Assembly: GCF_003419895.1 (NCBI RefSeq)
Contig: NZ_QPMM01000004.1
Coordinates: forward strand, 1 to 64,000
Length of the DNA stretch: 64,000 nucleotides
Origin: Chitinophaga silvatica
GTDB taxonomy: Bacteria > Bacteroidota > Bacteroidia > Chitinophagales > Chitinophagaceae
Direction of reading: 5' to 3'
This document shows, piece after piece, positions 26,822 to 35,306 of this stretch (within the stretch, counting starts at the first letter, position 1; each line of letters opens with the position of its first letter). The notes under the pieces are model-generated. The model had not been told where the DNA came from, did not search any database, and saw only the letters and a list, made by a program, of their open reading frames with translations. The position numbers and the translations under genes were made by a program.

Positions 26822-28765
26822 ATGCAACGCTATTGCAACTCTCTTACAGAATACAAGCGATTGGCCACACTGGAAGTAAAAGTGGGTGATTTAATCATTG
26901 GAAACAACCATCCAATCCGTATTCAGACTATGACCACTACGGATACGATGGATACTGCCGGCACTGTGGCGCAGGCTATCCGCTGTATCGAAGCCGGTGC
27001 TGAGCTGGTACGTATTACAGCCCCCAGTAAAAAAGAAGCTGAGAACCTGCTCGCAATTAAGAACGAATTGCGCCAGAAAGGTTATAATACCCCATTGGTA
27101 GCCGACATTCACTTTACACCAAATGCAGCTGAAATTGCAGCCCGCATTGTTGAAAAGGTTCGTATTAATCCGGGCAACTATGTCGATAAAAAGAAATTCG
27201 AGCAACTGGAATATACTGATAGCGAATATCTGGAAGAAATAGACAGAATCAGAGAGCGCTTTACACCATTGGTAAAAATCTGTCAGGAACATGGTACCGC
27301 TATGCGTATCGGAACCAATCATGGCTCCCTTAGCGACCGTATTATGAGCAGATATGGTGATACTCCTATGGGCATGGTGGAAAGTGCAATGGAATTCCTA
27401 CGTATTGCAGAAGATCTTCAATACAGAAACATTGTACTGAGCATGAAAGCCAGCAACCCACAGGTAATGGTGCAGGCATATCGGTTACTTGTTCATACTA
27501 TGCAACAGGAGCTGGGTCACTGCTACCCTCTTCACCTGGGCGTTACAGAAGCCGGCGACGGAGAAGACGGACGTATCAAATCTGCCATCGGTATCGGTAC
27601 CCTGCTGGAAGATGGTATTGGTGATACTATCAGGGTTTCCCTCACAGAAGATCCGGAGTTTGAGCTACCTGTGTGTAAAGACATCGTTAAGCGCTATACT
27701 AACCGTAACGATCAAACGAAAATACTTCCTGTAACAAATATTACTTATTCACCTTTTGAATATACACGTCGTTCTACTACCGCAACAGAGAATATCGGCG
27801 AGAAGCAAGTACCGGTTGTAGTAGCTGATTTTAGCGGTCGAACAACCCTTCAGCTATCAGACCTCGCAGGAATTGGTTATAACTACGACGAACCCAGCGA
27901 TAAATGGAATATTGGAGATGCGGCAGCCGATTATATTTACACAGGCAACACCCTCCCTTCTTTTGCATTACCAGGCACACTTAGAGTGCTTATGAATGCA
28001 GAAAGCTGGAATTCACTAGCCGATAAGCAATTGGCAGTACCGCTGTTTGAAGCTGATAATTACGCTCCAACTACAGCGTCTCTCAATTTTGTAAAAGTAA
28101 ACTGCCTGCAACTCGAACAACCGGGTGTACAATCTTTACTAGATACCCTTGCAGACTCCCAGGTATCCTCAAAAACTGTAATAGTGGCTGAAGCTACAGG
28201 AGATCTTGCCATGGCAGCCGTTCGCCGACTGTTCATTCTATTGGAAGAGAAGCACATCTCTTCTCCTGTTATTATTCACAGCATTAGCAACTGGCCTTCA
28301 ATAGATGAGCATCTGATACATCATGCCATTGAAGCCGGCGCTTTGTTGCTGGATGGTTTTGGAGATGGCATATGGTTGACAAATACTCCAGTTATCAATG
28401 ATATTGCTACGCTTAATAACATTGCGTTTGGCATTTTGCAGGCTACCCGTACCCGTATTTCCAAGACCGAATATATTAGCTGTCCGTCCTGTGGCCGTAC
28501 CCTCTTCGATTTGCAGGAAACAACTGCCCGAATCAGAGCGGTTACCCATCACCTGAAAGGCGTTAAAATCGCGATTATGGGATGTATTGTAAATGGACCC
28601 GGAGAAATGGCTGATGCTGATTTTGGATATGTAGGTAGCGGAGTTGGTAAAATTACACTGTACAAAGGCAAGGAAATCGTTAAACGAGGCCTCAATAGTG
28701 ATGTTGCCGTTGATGAATTAATCAACCTGATAAGAGACAATGGAATGTGGGTAGAAAAGGCTTAA
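26822..28765 (+). CDS. ispG: 4-hydroxy-3-methylbut-2-enyl diphosphate synthase, long (plant-like) form
   Basis: 647 aa. IspG converts methylerythritol cyclodiphosphate to HMBPP in the MEP isoprenoid pathway, using a [4Fe-4S] cluster. The N-terminal TIM barrel has IQTMTTTDTMDT, VADIHF and KVRINPGN; the C-terminal reductase domain has the cluster cysteines in SCPSCGRTLFDLQ and IMGCIVNGPGE. About 250 residues are inserted between the barrel and the cluster domain compared with the roughly 370-aa E. coli enzyme. This three-domain form is known from plants, Chlamydiae and Bacteroidota, so it is expected here. Single gene with its own promoter element. Confidence 0.96.
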   Translation: MQRYCNSLTEYKRLATLEVKVGDLIIGNNHPIRIQTMTTTDTMDTAGTVAQAIRCIEAGAELVRITAPSKKEAENLLAIKNELRQKGYNTPLVADIHFTPNAAEIAARIVEKVRINPGNYVDKKKFEQLEYTDSEYLEEIDRIRERFTPLVKICQEHGTAMRIGTNHGSLSDRIMSRYGDTPMGMVESAMEFLRIAEDLQYRNIVLSMKASNPQVMVQAYRLLVHTMQQELGHCYPLHLGVTEAGDGEDGRIKSAIGIGTLLEDGIGDTIRVSLTEDPEFELPVCKDIVKRYTNRNDQTKILPVTNITYSPFEYTRRSTTATENIGEKQVPVVVADFSGRTTLQLSDLAGIGYNYDEPSDKWNIGDAAADYIYTGNTLPSFALPGTLRVLMNAESWNSLADKQLAVPLFEADNYAPTTASLNFVKVNCLQLEQPGVQSLLDTLADSQVSSKTVIVAEATGDLAMAAVRRLFILLEEKHISSPVIIHSISNWPSIDEHLIHHAIEAGALLLDGFGDGIWLTNTPVINDIATLNNIAFGILQATRTRISKTEYISCPSCGRTLFDLQETTARIRAVTHHLKGVKIAIMGCIVNGPGEMADADFGYVGSGVGKITLYKGKEIVKRGLNSDVAVDELINLIRDNGMWVEKA

Positions 28766-28838
28766 ATGTTGATTAAAAAAAACGAAGATTTGTTCTAATA
28801 ACTGAGAAAATTGATTAATTTTTCATAAAACATTCATT

Positions 28839-29174
28839 ATGAAAAAGCTCCTCACCGGAATGCTGGCACTCTTCATGGGCTTAAGTGTGACCATGGCCCA
28901 GACTCCGGCAACCTCAAAGCAAGAGACCAAATCTCCGAAAACTAAAACTGAAAAAGCAGCAAAGAAAGAAGAAGCTAAAAAGGCCGATAAAAAAGACGAA
29001 GCCCCAACCGCTTCTGCTGCCAAAACAAAAAAAGACGGTACTCCAGACAAACGATTTAAAGAAAACAAAGAAAGTAAAACAAAGCCTGAAGCAGCCGGAC
29101 CAACCAAAAAAGACGGTACTCCGGATATGCGCTATAAAGCAAATAACAAAAATGCCGGCAAGAAAAAATCCTAG
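28839..29174 (+). CDS. Small exported Lys/Ala-rich protein with two KKDGTPD repeats
   Basis: 111 aa. Signal peptide MKKLLTGMLALFMGLSVTMAQ, then a highly basic Lys/Ala/Glu/Thr-rich mature protein. The motif KKDGTPD-x-R-F/Y-K-x-N occurs twice: KKDGTPDKRFKENK (64-77) and KKDGTPDMRYKANN (90-103). I have seen this motif in small secreted proteins of Chitinophagaceae and relatives, but know no assigned function. Mature pI is clearly very high; the first half has low-complexity character. It stands alone 73 bp after ispG and ends in a terminator. Peptidoglycan, LPS or nucleic-acid binding would suit the charge, but this is guesswork. Confidence 0.8.
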   Translation: MKKLLTGMLALFMGLSVTMAQTPATSKQETKSPKTKTEKAAKKEEAKKADKKDEAPTASAAKTKKDGTPDKRFKENKESKTKPEAAGPTKKDGTPDMRYKANNKNAGKKKS

Positions 29175-29199
29175 CATTTATTTACCTTATTATTTTGCA

Positions 29200-29240
29200 C
29201 ACAATGGGTGACTCATCTGAGGCACCCATTGTGCTTTTAT
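29200..29240 (+). terminator. Intrinsic terminator after the KKDGTPD-repeat gene
   Basis: CACAATGGGTG (29200-29210) pairs perfectly with CACCCATTGTG (29223-29233), then CTTTTAT. Confidence 0.85.
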
Positions 29241-29359
29241 AACCATATCCACACACATATTACCGCTCTTCCACTTTATTTGGTATCCCTATAAAAAATC
29301 AGATACTCCGCTTACAGTAATATTTTAGTTTTATTCCTTTCACAACGCTATAGTTATAA

Positions 29360-29372
29360 CCATAAGTTATGG
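29360..29372. promoter_or_regulatory. Palindrome, likely LysR-type operator
   Basis: CCATAA-G-TTATGG is a perfect 6-1-6 dyad directly upstream of the -33 element of the cytochrome operon. It lies between two copies of ATAGTTAT (29350-29357 and 29376-29383). Activator position and the presence of a LysR gene in the same cassette suggest a LysR binding site. Confidence 0.55.
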
Positions 29373-29390
29373 GTGATAGTTATTAGTAAT

Positions 29391-29421
29391 TTGACCCAAG
29401 GGCACGCCCCTATTACTTTTG
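29391..29421 (+). promoter_or_regulatory. Promoter of the TsdA-like/DsrE/binding-protein/LysR operon
   Basis: TTG at 29391-29393, 20-nt spacer, TACTTTTG at 29414-29421 (exact TAnnTTTG). Implied transcription start about 20 nt before the ATG at 29449. Confidence 0.75.
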
Positions 29422-29448
29422 CACCATATCACCAACCTGTAATTCAAA

Positions 29449-30441
29449 ATGGAGACCACAAAAGTCCAACGTTACAAACGGATTATTTCCGGCACCCTCT
29501 GTTGTATGTTGCTTTTAGTTTTGGTGGCTGGTTTAGAAACATTTATGTTGTTATTTAAAGAGCCTTCAACCAACAAAACAGTTAGCAATGCATCAGCAAC
29601 CCAGCAGTTATGGAAACCACCACCAGCAACTTCTATTCCTGGCGGTGAGAAAGGGAACAGTATTGTTTATGGCCAATCGCTTATCCGGGAAACAGCGCAT
29701 TTTCTTGGCCCAAAAGGATCTGTACTTCAGATCAGTAATGGAATGAATTGCCAGAATTGTCACCTGCAGGCAGGAACAAAACCATTTGGCAATAACTACA
29801 GCCTTGTAGCTACCTCGTATCCGAAATTCAGAGCACGTTCAAATGGAGTTGAAACATTGTACAAAAGAATCAGTGATTGCTTCGAACGCAGCCTGAACGG
29901 AAAAGCTCCTGACAGTACCAGCAAGGAAATGGTAGCCATTAAAGATTACATCGAATGGGTAGGAAGCCAGGTTCCACCTAAAGAAAAACCTTTAGGCAGT
30001 GGCATTACCAGCTTACCTTTTCTTACTCGTGCTGCTGATCCGGCAAAAGGCTCAAAGGTTTATAAACAACAATGTAAGAGTTGCCATGGCAGTAACGGAG
30101 AAGGCGTAAAAGATGACGATGGAATCGCATTCATATACCCTCCGCTCTGGGGAGGCGAGAGTTATAATGATGCCGCCGGACTTTACCGCTTATCGAAGTT
30201 TGCCGGTTATGTGAAATACAATATGCCTTACGGTACTGATTTCAACGCTCCGGTTCTCAAAGATGAAGAAGCCTGGGATCTGGCCGCCTTCGTAAACTCG
30301 CAACCACGACCACATAAAGATCAATCGGCCGATTGGAAAGATATCAAACAAAAACCTATTGATTTTCCTTTCGGACCGTATGCAGATAATTTAACTGAAG
30401 AACAACACAAATTCGGACCTTTTAAAAAGAATCACCAATGA
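29449..30441 (+). CDS. Membrane-anchored dihaem c-type cytochrome, TsdA-like
   Basis: 330 aa. A membrane helix (about 12-36) anchors a periplasmic domain with two haem c motifs, CQNCH (101-105) and CKSCH (209-213). The signature YPKFRARSNGVETLYKRISDCFERSLNG, the WGGESYNDAAG stretch and the NMP motif (258-260, likely axial Met) match the thiosulfate dehydrogenase TsdA family. Cys144 lies 43 residues after the first haem cysteine, where TsdA has its unusual axial cysteine ligand (position from memory). TsdA oxidises two thiosulfate to tetrathionate or runs in reverse. First gene of a four-gene operon; its stop overlaps the DsrE start by 4 bp (ATGA). Confidence 0.85.
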   Translation: METTKVQRYKRIISGTLCCMLLLVLVAGLETFMLLFKEPSTNKTVSNASATQQLWKPPPATSIPGGEKGNSIVYGQSLIRETAHFLGPKGSVLQISNGMNCQNCHLQAGTKPFGNNYSLVATSYPKFRARSNGVETLYKRISDCFERSLNGKAPDSTSKEMVAIKDYIEWVGSQVPPKEKPLGSGITSLPFLTRAADPAKGSKVYKQQCKSCHGSNGEGVKDDDGIAFIYPPLWGGESYNDAAGLYRLSKFAGYVKYNMPYGTDFNAPVLKDEEAWDLAAFVNSQPRPHKDQSADWKDIKQKPIDFPFGPYADNLTEEQHKFGPFKKNHQ

Positions 30442-30863
30442 GCCTAAAGAAGTTTGCATTATTAAGCATTTGCTGTCTGATATTTTCACTGCCTTATGCC
30501 ATGAGCCAGCATAAAGCCAAATACAAAGCTGTGTATCAGCTGAATAGCGATGATGATAAAACTATCAGAAATACGCTTAGAAATATCAAAAATGCATTGG
30601 AAGATCCCCGCTTAAAGGGTAAGGTGAAAATTGAACTGGTTGCTCATGGAGGTGGTGTTACTGCTTATAAAAAAGATCACCCTTATGAAACGCTTTTAAA
30701 AGAGCTGCAAGATAAGGGTGTAATCCTGGTTGAGTGTGAAAACACTCTCAGGGAAAGGAATATAGCTAAAGAGGAACTATTCCCATTTATACAATATACT
30801 CCCAGTGGTAACGGTGAATTAATTATCAAACAGAAAGAAGGATGGGCTTACGTGCATCCATAA
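30438..30863 (+). CDS. Exported DsrE/DsrF-family protein
   Basis: 141 aa with a signal peptide (MSLKKFALLSICCLIFSLPYAMSQ). The DsrE-like fold shows YKAVYQLNSDDDKTIRNTLRNIKNALED, VKIELVAHGGGVTAY and VILVECENTL, where Cys100 occupies the position of the conserved DsrE cysteine. DsrE proteins carry or transfer sulfane sulfur. Most family members are cytoplasmic; the secreted single-cysteine type often sits beside periplasmic sulfur-oxidation genes. Translationally coupled to the TsdA-like gene and followed after 10 bp by the binding protein, so it is probably part of the same sulfur-compound process. Confidence 0.85.
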   Translation: MSLKKFALLSICCLIFSLPYAMSQHKAKYKAVYQLNSDDDKTIRNTLRNIKNALEDPRLKGKVKIELVAHGGGVTAYKKDHPYETLLKELQDKGVILVECENTLRERNIAKEELFPFIQYTPSGNGELIIKQKEGWAYVHP

Positions 30864-30873
30864 ACGAAAAAAT

Positions 30874-31791
30874 ATGAAACAGAAGATCTTTGCTATAATT
30901 ACAATACTATTATTCACTACCGGTGCCTATGCGCAGGACCATCGGTTCGATCCGCCATGGAACCAGGTTCCTGAAGGAGGGGTGTATTTCACTGTGCCGG
31001 GGATTGATAATGCGCCAGACCTCTATGGCGATATTATAGACCCCCAGTTGGTTATCTTCTTTGCAGGTAATCAATTTATGGTGATAGATTCATTAATTCA
31101 TGATTTCAAAAAGGCTTATCCACAATACCAGCGGGTATTTGCAGAAACACTACCACCAGGCATCCTCGCAAAACAGATCATTAGTGGCAGCCTTGTTATG
31201 GGGAATCTGAAAATTGATATACGTCCAGATATTTACACAGCAGGAAAAACAAGGATCGATCAGCTAAAAGATAGCTTCTCCATCGTTAAAAACTATGCAG
31301 GTAACAAACTGGCTATCATGGTTCGCAAAGGAAATCCTAAACAGATTAAGGGATTGAGCGACTTAGCAGCAGCAAACATCAAGGTAAGTATGCCTAATCC
31401 TGAATGGGAAGGAATTGGAAAACGTATTGAGGAAGCATATGTGAAAGCCGATGGAGATGCCCTTCAACAAGCCATTATGAAAACGAAGGTAAAGCAAGGA
31501 ACAACCTGGCTAACCAAAATCCATCATCGTGAAACTCCTATGCGTATACTGTATAATCAATCAGATGCCGGGCCAGTATGGTATACAGAGGCATATTACC
31601 AGCAAATGCTGAAGCATCCTATAGATCTGGTTCCAATTCCTGAGAAACACAATATTTATGCATCTTATTGGGCTGGTATTTTAAAATCTGCCCCTCATAA
31701 ACAGGCAGCTACTGACTTCCTTAACTTTATGTTAAGCGAAAAAGGGCAGGCTATTTACAGGCACTTTGGCTTTACACCGCCGGAGATCTAA
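30874..31791 (+). CDS. Periplasmic substrate-binding protein (ModA-like, PF13531 type), orphan
   Basis: 305 aa with signal peptide (MKQKIFAIITILLFTTGAYAQ). The two-lobe type II binding-protein fold is suggested by LVIFFAGNQFMVIDSLIHDFKKAYP, DIYTAGKTRIDQLK, NKLAIMVRKGNPKQIKGLSDLA, VSMPNPEWEGIG and the C-terminal PHKQAATDFLNFMLSEKGQAIYRHFGF, all typical of molybdate/sulfate-type binding proteins. No ABC permease or ATPase gene is nearby, so it may act as a sensor or as a carrier for the cytochrome. An oxyanion such as thiosulfate or tetrathionate is a plausible ligand given the neighbours, but this is inferred. Confidence 0.82.
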   Translation: MKQKIFAIITILLFTTGAYAQDHRFDPPWNQVPEGGVYFTVPGIDNAPDLYGDIIDPQLVIFFAGNQFMVIDSLIHDFKKAYPQYQRVFAETLPPGILAKQIISGSLVMGNLKIDIRPDIYTAGKTRIDQLKDSFSIVKNYAGNKLAIMVRKGNPKQIKGLSDLAAANIKVSMPNPEWEGIGKRIEEAYVKADGDALQQAIMKTKVKQGTTWLTKIHHRETPMRILYNQSDAGPVWYTEAYYQQMLKHPIDLVPIPEKHNIYASYWAGILKSAPHKQAATDFLNFMLSEKGQAIYRHFGFTPPEI

Positions 31792-31813
31792 GGGATTTTT
31801 GTAATTTTATTGC

Positions 31814-32707
31814 ATGTTCGATTTCAGACTTAAGGTTTTTTATACCGTTGCCAAACGTCTCAGCTTCACTAAAGCTGCAGAAGAATTATATATTTCGCAA
31901 CCTGCTGTCACCAAGCATATACATGAATTGGAGCAGCAGCTGGGTATGGCCTTATTTGAAAGGATCGGAAATAAGATTAAACTGACCCGAGCAGGATTAT
32001 TGGTCTTACATCATGCAGAAATTATTTTCACTGATTACCGGAACCTGGAATACGATGTTAATCAATTAAAGCATATGCAGGGGGGATTATTACCTATTGG
32101 TGCCAGTTCAACGATTGCCCAATATTTACTTCCCCCTGTATTGGCAAAATTCAATCAGCGCTATCCTGATGTTAAAACCTCACTGGTTAATGGGAATACC
32201 GAACAGATCGAGCAGGCATTGTTTGAAAAAACTATTCAGCTGGGGATAATTGAAGGTAATTCCAAGAACCCACTACTGAAATATGTGGAGTTTGCGAAAG
32301 ATGAAATAGTGCTTGTCGGAAATGCTAACCATCAATATGGTAACGGAGAAGCTTTATTGGCAACCGATTTGAAAACAATACCATTGTTGATGCGAGAACA
32401 TGGTTCCGGAACGCTGGAAGTAATTACAGACGAATTAAAGAGATTGAAATTAAAAATCACTGACCTGAATATAGCCATGTATATGGGTAGTTCAGAGAGT
32501 ATAAAATCATATTTACATTATTCTCCATGCGCTGCATTCATCTCCTTACAGGCAGTGCAACGTGAACTTGAAGCGGGAGAGTTTAAGATCATCCCAATAA
32601 AAAATTTCAAGCTGGTAAGAAAGCTGCATTTTATTTATCTGCAAGGTTTACAGGATAAGCTTTGCCAACTGTTTATAAAGTTTGCACGTCAGAATCTTAG
32701 CGAGTAA
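31814..32707 (+). CDS. LysR-family transcriptional regulator
   Basis: 297 aa. The N-terminal winged HTH (about 4-63) reads MFDFRLKVFYTVAKRLSFTKAAEELYISQPAVTKHIHELEQQLGMALFER, the standard LysR signature. The C-terminal inducer domain resembles CysB/CysL/CbbR types (GASSTIAQYLLPPVLAKFNQRYPDV). Unusually for LysR it is the last gene of the operon it probably controls rather than divergent from it; the gap to the binding-protein gene is 22 bp. The palindrome at 29360-29372 is the likely binding site. Its 3' end overlaps the convergent acetyltransferase gene by 11 bp. Confidence 0.93.
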   Translation: MFDFRLKVFYTVAKRLSFTKAAEELYISQPAVTKHIHELEQQLGMALFERIGNKIKLTRAGLLVLHHAEIIFTDYRNLEYDVNQLKHMQGGLLPIGASSTIAQYLLPPVLAKFNQRYPDVKTSLVNGNTEQIEQALFEKTIQLGIIEGNSKNPLLKYVEFAKDEIVLVGNANHQYGNGEALLATDLKTIPLLMREHGSGTLEVITDELKRLKLKITDLNIAMYMGSSESIKSYLHYSPCAAFISLQAVQRELEAGEFKIIPIKNFKLVRKLHFIYLQGLQDKLCQLFIKFARQNLSE

Positions 32708-33215
32708 TAAAATTATTAGGCAACTCCCAGTATTGCATATCATTCACTTGTTTTGTCGGACTCATTCCAAGATGTTCAAGAATTCGTTTGGAGCTTAGAT
32801 TTGATATATGGCATTCGGCTATCAATTGCTTAACATCAGGTTGTTTAAAAGCCCAATCGGCCATGGCTTCAGCAGCTTCTTTCATATACCCCTGATTCTG
32901 GTATGCCGGTAAAACAGAGTATCCGATTTCTACGGAGCCATTACCATCTGGCCGGCCTTTAAAGCCAACATTTCCTATCACTGTTTTAAGGTCTTTATTT
33001 ACGATGATCCACATAAGCCATGGAAAGCTTTTGGGGTCGTGCTGCAGCAATTTTATGAAATGCGGTAGCAACTCCCTCAGCTCCTGCTGGGGCCAGTCAT
33101 CAGGTATGGTGGCCGCCAGTTTATCTCCGGCATGCGGATGCCTTAGATAAAGTTCTGTTACAAGAGGTAGGCGACACGGATATATTAACAGACGTTTCGT
33201 TTGAAGGGGCAACAT
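32697..33215 (-). CDS. GNAT acetyltransferase (RimJ/RimL type)
   Basis: 172 aa. Typical start TKRLLIYPCRLPLVTELYL, then VIGNVGFKGRPDGNGSVEIGYSVLPAYQNQGYMKEAAEAM, with the acetyl-CoA loop Q-x-x-G-Y/x-M-x-E-A. It ends in AECHISNLSSKRILEHLGM, as in RimJ-like N-acetyltransferases and antibiotic/amine acetylators. The substrate cannot be predicted. It lies 9 bp downstream of the UlaG-like hydrolase on the same strand and probably shares its transcript. Confidence 0.88.
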   Translation of the reverse strand: MLPLQTKRLLIYPCRLPLVTELYLRHPHAGDKLAATIPDDWPQQELRELLPHFIKLLQHDPKSFPWLMWIIVNKDLKTVIGNVGFKGRPDGNGSVEIGYSVLPAYQNQGYMKEAAEAMADWAFKQPDVKQLIAECHISNLSSKRILEHLGMSPTKQVNDMQYWELPNNFITR

Positions 33216-33224
33216 GAAAAAAAT

Positions 33225-33977
33225 CTACCAGTTATTCGGCTGTATATTGCTAGTATCCAAGGTTTCACCAGGCTTTAAGGCATGGATCACCAGTCTTTGA
33301 ATATCTTCGGTTAATGCTTTTAATTTCTCAGGAGTACCGGTTAGTGAAGGCATACTCCCATAATGGCAAGGTATTACATGCTTTACTTTAAGCAGGCGGG
33401 TGGCAAATGCAGCTTCCAGCGGGCCCATTGTAAACCTGTCGCCAATTGGTAATATGGCAATATCCGGCTCATAAATTTCACCTATAAGGCTCATATCACT
33501 GAATACTGAGGTATCTCCAGAATAATAAACTGATACATCATCACTCATCCAGATTATGAAACCATTGGTGGTATGCGGGTAGCCAATTTTCCCTTCAGGC
33601 AATGAAACATGCGCAAAGTGAAAGGCATTGGTCATGGTTATCTTTACATCCAGTAATGACACGGTACCACCTGCATTAATAGGTTCAAAAACATGGTCCG
33701 GAACTCCTGCTACTTCTTCCAGATACCATCTGATCATCGGATTAGCAATTACTTTGGGAGACTTCTGTAGTATGATGTCAGCAATTTTACTATCCAGATG
33801 ATCACGGTGGCCATGGGTAATCAGGATAAGGTCTATTTTTTCAGGAATGGTTAATCCGGCAGGTAATGTAGGATTATTGGTATACCAGGGATCAATTAAA
33901 ATGACGTGGCCTTCTGGTGTTGTCACCTGGAAACTTGCATGCCCCAGGAATTGAATTTTTGAATGCTGCGTGCTCAT
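33225..33977 (-). CDS. UPF0173 metal-dependent hydrolase (UlaG-like metallo-beta-lactamase fold)
   Basis: 250 aa. The metal-binding signature THGHRDHLD is present, preceded by KIQFLGHASFQVTTPEGHVILIDPW (the family start with its conserved His). Later ligands lie in NAFHFAHV, YYSGDTSVFSDM and IPCHYGSMP. UPF0173 proteins are cytoplasmic hydrolases of unknown physiological substrate related to UlaG (L-ascorbate-6-phosphate lactonase). Complete and typical in length. It precedes a GNAT gene on the same strand. Confidence 0.93.
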   Translation of the reverse strand: MSTQHSKIQFLGHASFQVTTPEGHVILIDPWYTNNPTLPAGLTIPEKIDLILITHGHRDHLDSKIADIILQKSPKVIANPMIRWYLEEVAGVPDHVFEPINAGGTVSLLDVKITMTNAFHFAHVSLPEGKIGYPHTTNGFIIWMSDDVSVYYSGDTSVFSDMSLIGEIYEPDIAILPIGDRFTMGPLEAAFATRLLKVKHVIPCHYGSMPSLTGTPEKLKALTEDIQRLVIHALKPGETLDTSNIQPNNW

Positions 33978-34034
33978 ATTCTGGTGCTGATGGTTTGATA
34001 TCTAAATATACTATTAATCAGGGAAAGAAAAACT

Positions 34035-34076
34035 ATATAAAAAACGAGAGCCTGGCGCTTAAAACGCCAGGCTCTC
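34035..34076 (-). terminator. Intrinsic terminator of the lipocalin-like gene
   Basis: GAGAGCCTGGCG (34046-34057) pairs perfectly with CGCCAGGCTCTC (34065-34076); on the minus strand CGTTTTTTATATAG follows. Confidence 0.93.
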
Positions 34077-34099
34077 TATAGAAAAATAAGTTCGTTTAT

Positions 34100-34591
34100 T
34101 TATTTCCGTTGTAAGGTATAAATGATAGCAGCACTCTTATTTTCGAAGCTAATATTAGCTCTCCAGGTCATCATACTTCCAGCTTCTGTTACTTGTACTC
34201 TGTAACCCTCTGTAACATTTTTTGCTTTATCGCCGGTATAAAGTTTCTTGAATCCAAACATGCTAACGCCACCTTGCTTGGTAAGTGTCCATGCAATTTT
34301 CTGGGTTACAGGGTTACAACCATTTTCTGTAGAAGTAATGGTATAAGTACCCATTGCATAGTTATCAGGTAAAGACCAGGTGCTACCAATAAAGCATTTG
34401 GCATCTGCTTCATCGAAAACGGTTACTTTGGCTCTGTCCGGAATTCCTTCATACTTAATATCTGTCAGTACCCAATTACCTTTTACTGCAGCTTTATTAA
34501 TGTCTGTAGTTACACCTTGTTTTGGAGAGCAGGAGGCAGCGATGATTGCTACAAATGCCAGAAATAGTGCTGCAAAGGAAAGTTTTTTCAT
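34100..34591 (-). CDS. Lipocalin-like lipoprotein
   Basis: 163 aa from the ATG at 34591; an upstream start at 34633 would add 14 residues before an obvious signal peptide, so it is rejected. Lipobox IAASC is followed by SPKQG. The mature part is an all-beta domain beginning VKGNWVLTDIKYEG, the usual opening of Bacteroidota lipocalin-like proteins (PF13648 type), and ending NKSAAIIYTLQRK. Likely anchored in the outer membrane; ligand unknown. Single gene with a strong terminator, preceded on the same strand by an anti-sigma gene. Confidence 0.82.
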   Translation of the reverse strand: MKKLSFAALFLAFVAIIAASCSPKQGVTTDINKAAVKGNWVLTDIKYEGIPDRAKVTVFDEADAKCFIGSTWSLPDNYAMGTYTITSTENGCNPVTQKIAWTLTKQGGVSMFGFKKLYTGDKAKNVTEGYRVQVTEAGSMMTWRANISFENKSAAIIYTLQRK

Positions 34592-34718
34592 TTGAATTGT
34601 ATTTGTGTGTTTAAATGCCTGAGTATTCAACATACCTTTATTCTAAAAGGTTTTACGCATGCAAAATACACGGCAAGTTCAGCATTTGCAATAAACGTAC
34701 CAAATGAAAGTAGAGAAC

Positions 34719-35204
34719 TTACCGGGAGGATGAGTTGGGAGAGCTCACCTTTTTTATCAAGGCATCTTCGAACCGGGAGGCCTGTCTGTAAAAATGATAG
34801 GTGCTGGCAGCCAGGGCCATCAAAAGTATGACCATTGCAATAACAATGCACCTCCACCAGATACTCACACTCATACGTCGTTTCCAGAAAGGTTCGAGAA
34901 TATACGTATCCGTTTTAGGTGGTTGCTGGCGGTATCGTTGTCGGCTATATGTTTCTTCATTGGTATTAAAGTCGGCATCATCATTTTTGAAGCGGTTCAG
35001 GATAGTTTGTCTGAGTGCCGGAGGAGGCGTTTTGGCTTCCAAATGGCACTTATTTTCAATTCGGATTTCAGCGGCGGCGAATTCAATATCTAAAATTGGG
35101 TAAATTTTGCGTAGGGCAAAAAGCTCCGCTTCTTCATCAGCAGAGGCTAAGCCAAGCAAGTAACGCTCGATTATCCCACTTTCTATATAGTTATTAATAT
35201 TCAC
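34719..35204 (-). CDS. Anti-sigma factor-like membrane protein (second of a tandem pair)
   Basis: 161 aa, start GTG preceded by AAGG. The N-terminus NNYIESGIIERYLLGLASADEEAEL is the conserved sigma-binding start of Bacteroidota RskA-like anti-sigma factors. A transmembrane helix follows (about 114-135, RCIVIAMVILLMALAASTYHFY), then a short periplasmic coiled tail. It is a clear paralogue of the preceding gene (35307-35777): shared YIESGIIE-x-Y-x-LGL, YP-x-LD-x-E and a PP before the linker. The 102-bp gap between the paralogues contains the hairpin CGTTTGA-N6-TCAAACG (35253-35272). Confidence 0.8.
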   Translation of the reverse strand: MNINNYIESGIIERYLLGLASADEEAELFALRKIYPILDIEFAAAEIRIENKCHLEAKTPPPALRQTILNRFKNDDADFNTNEETYSRQRYRQQPPKTDTYILEPFWKRRMSVSIWWRCIVIAMVILLMALAASTYHFYRQASRFEDALIKKVSSPNSSSR

Positions 35205-35306
35205 CTTGCAACTTGTAATAAGTTGAAAAAGATATGGATATATATTTATATACGTTTGATTGGGGTCAAACGGATTGTCATTCTGAAAATAAATTAAATA
35301 GATTGA

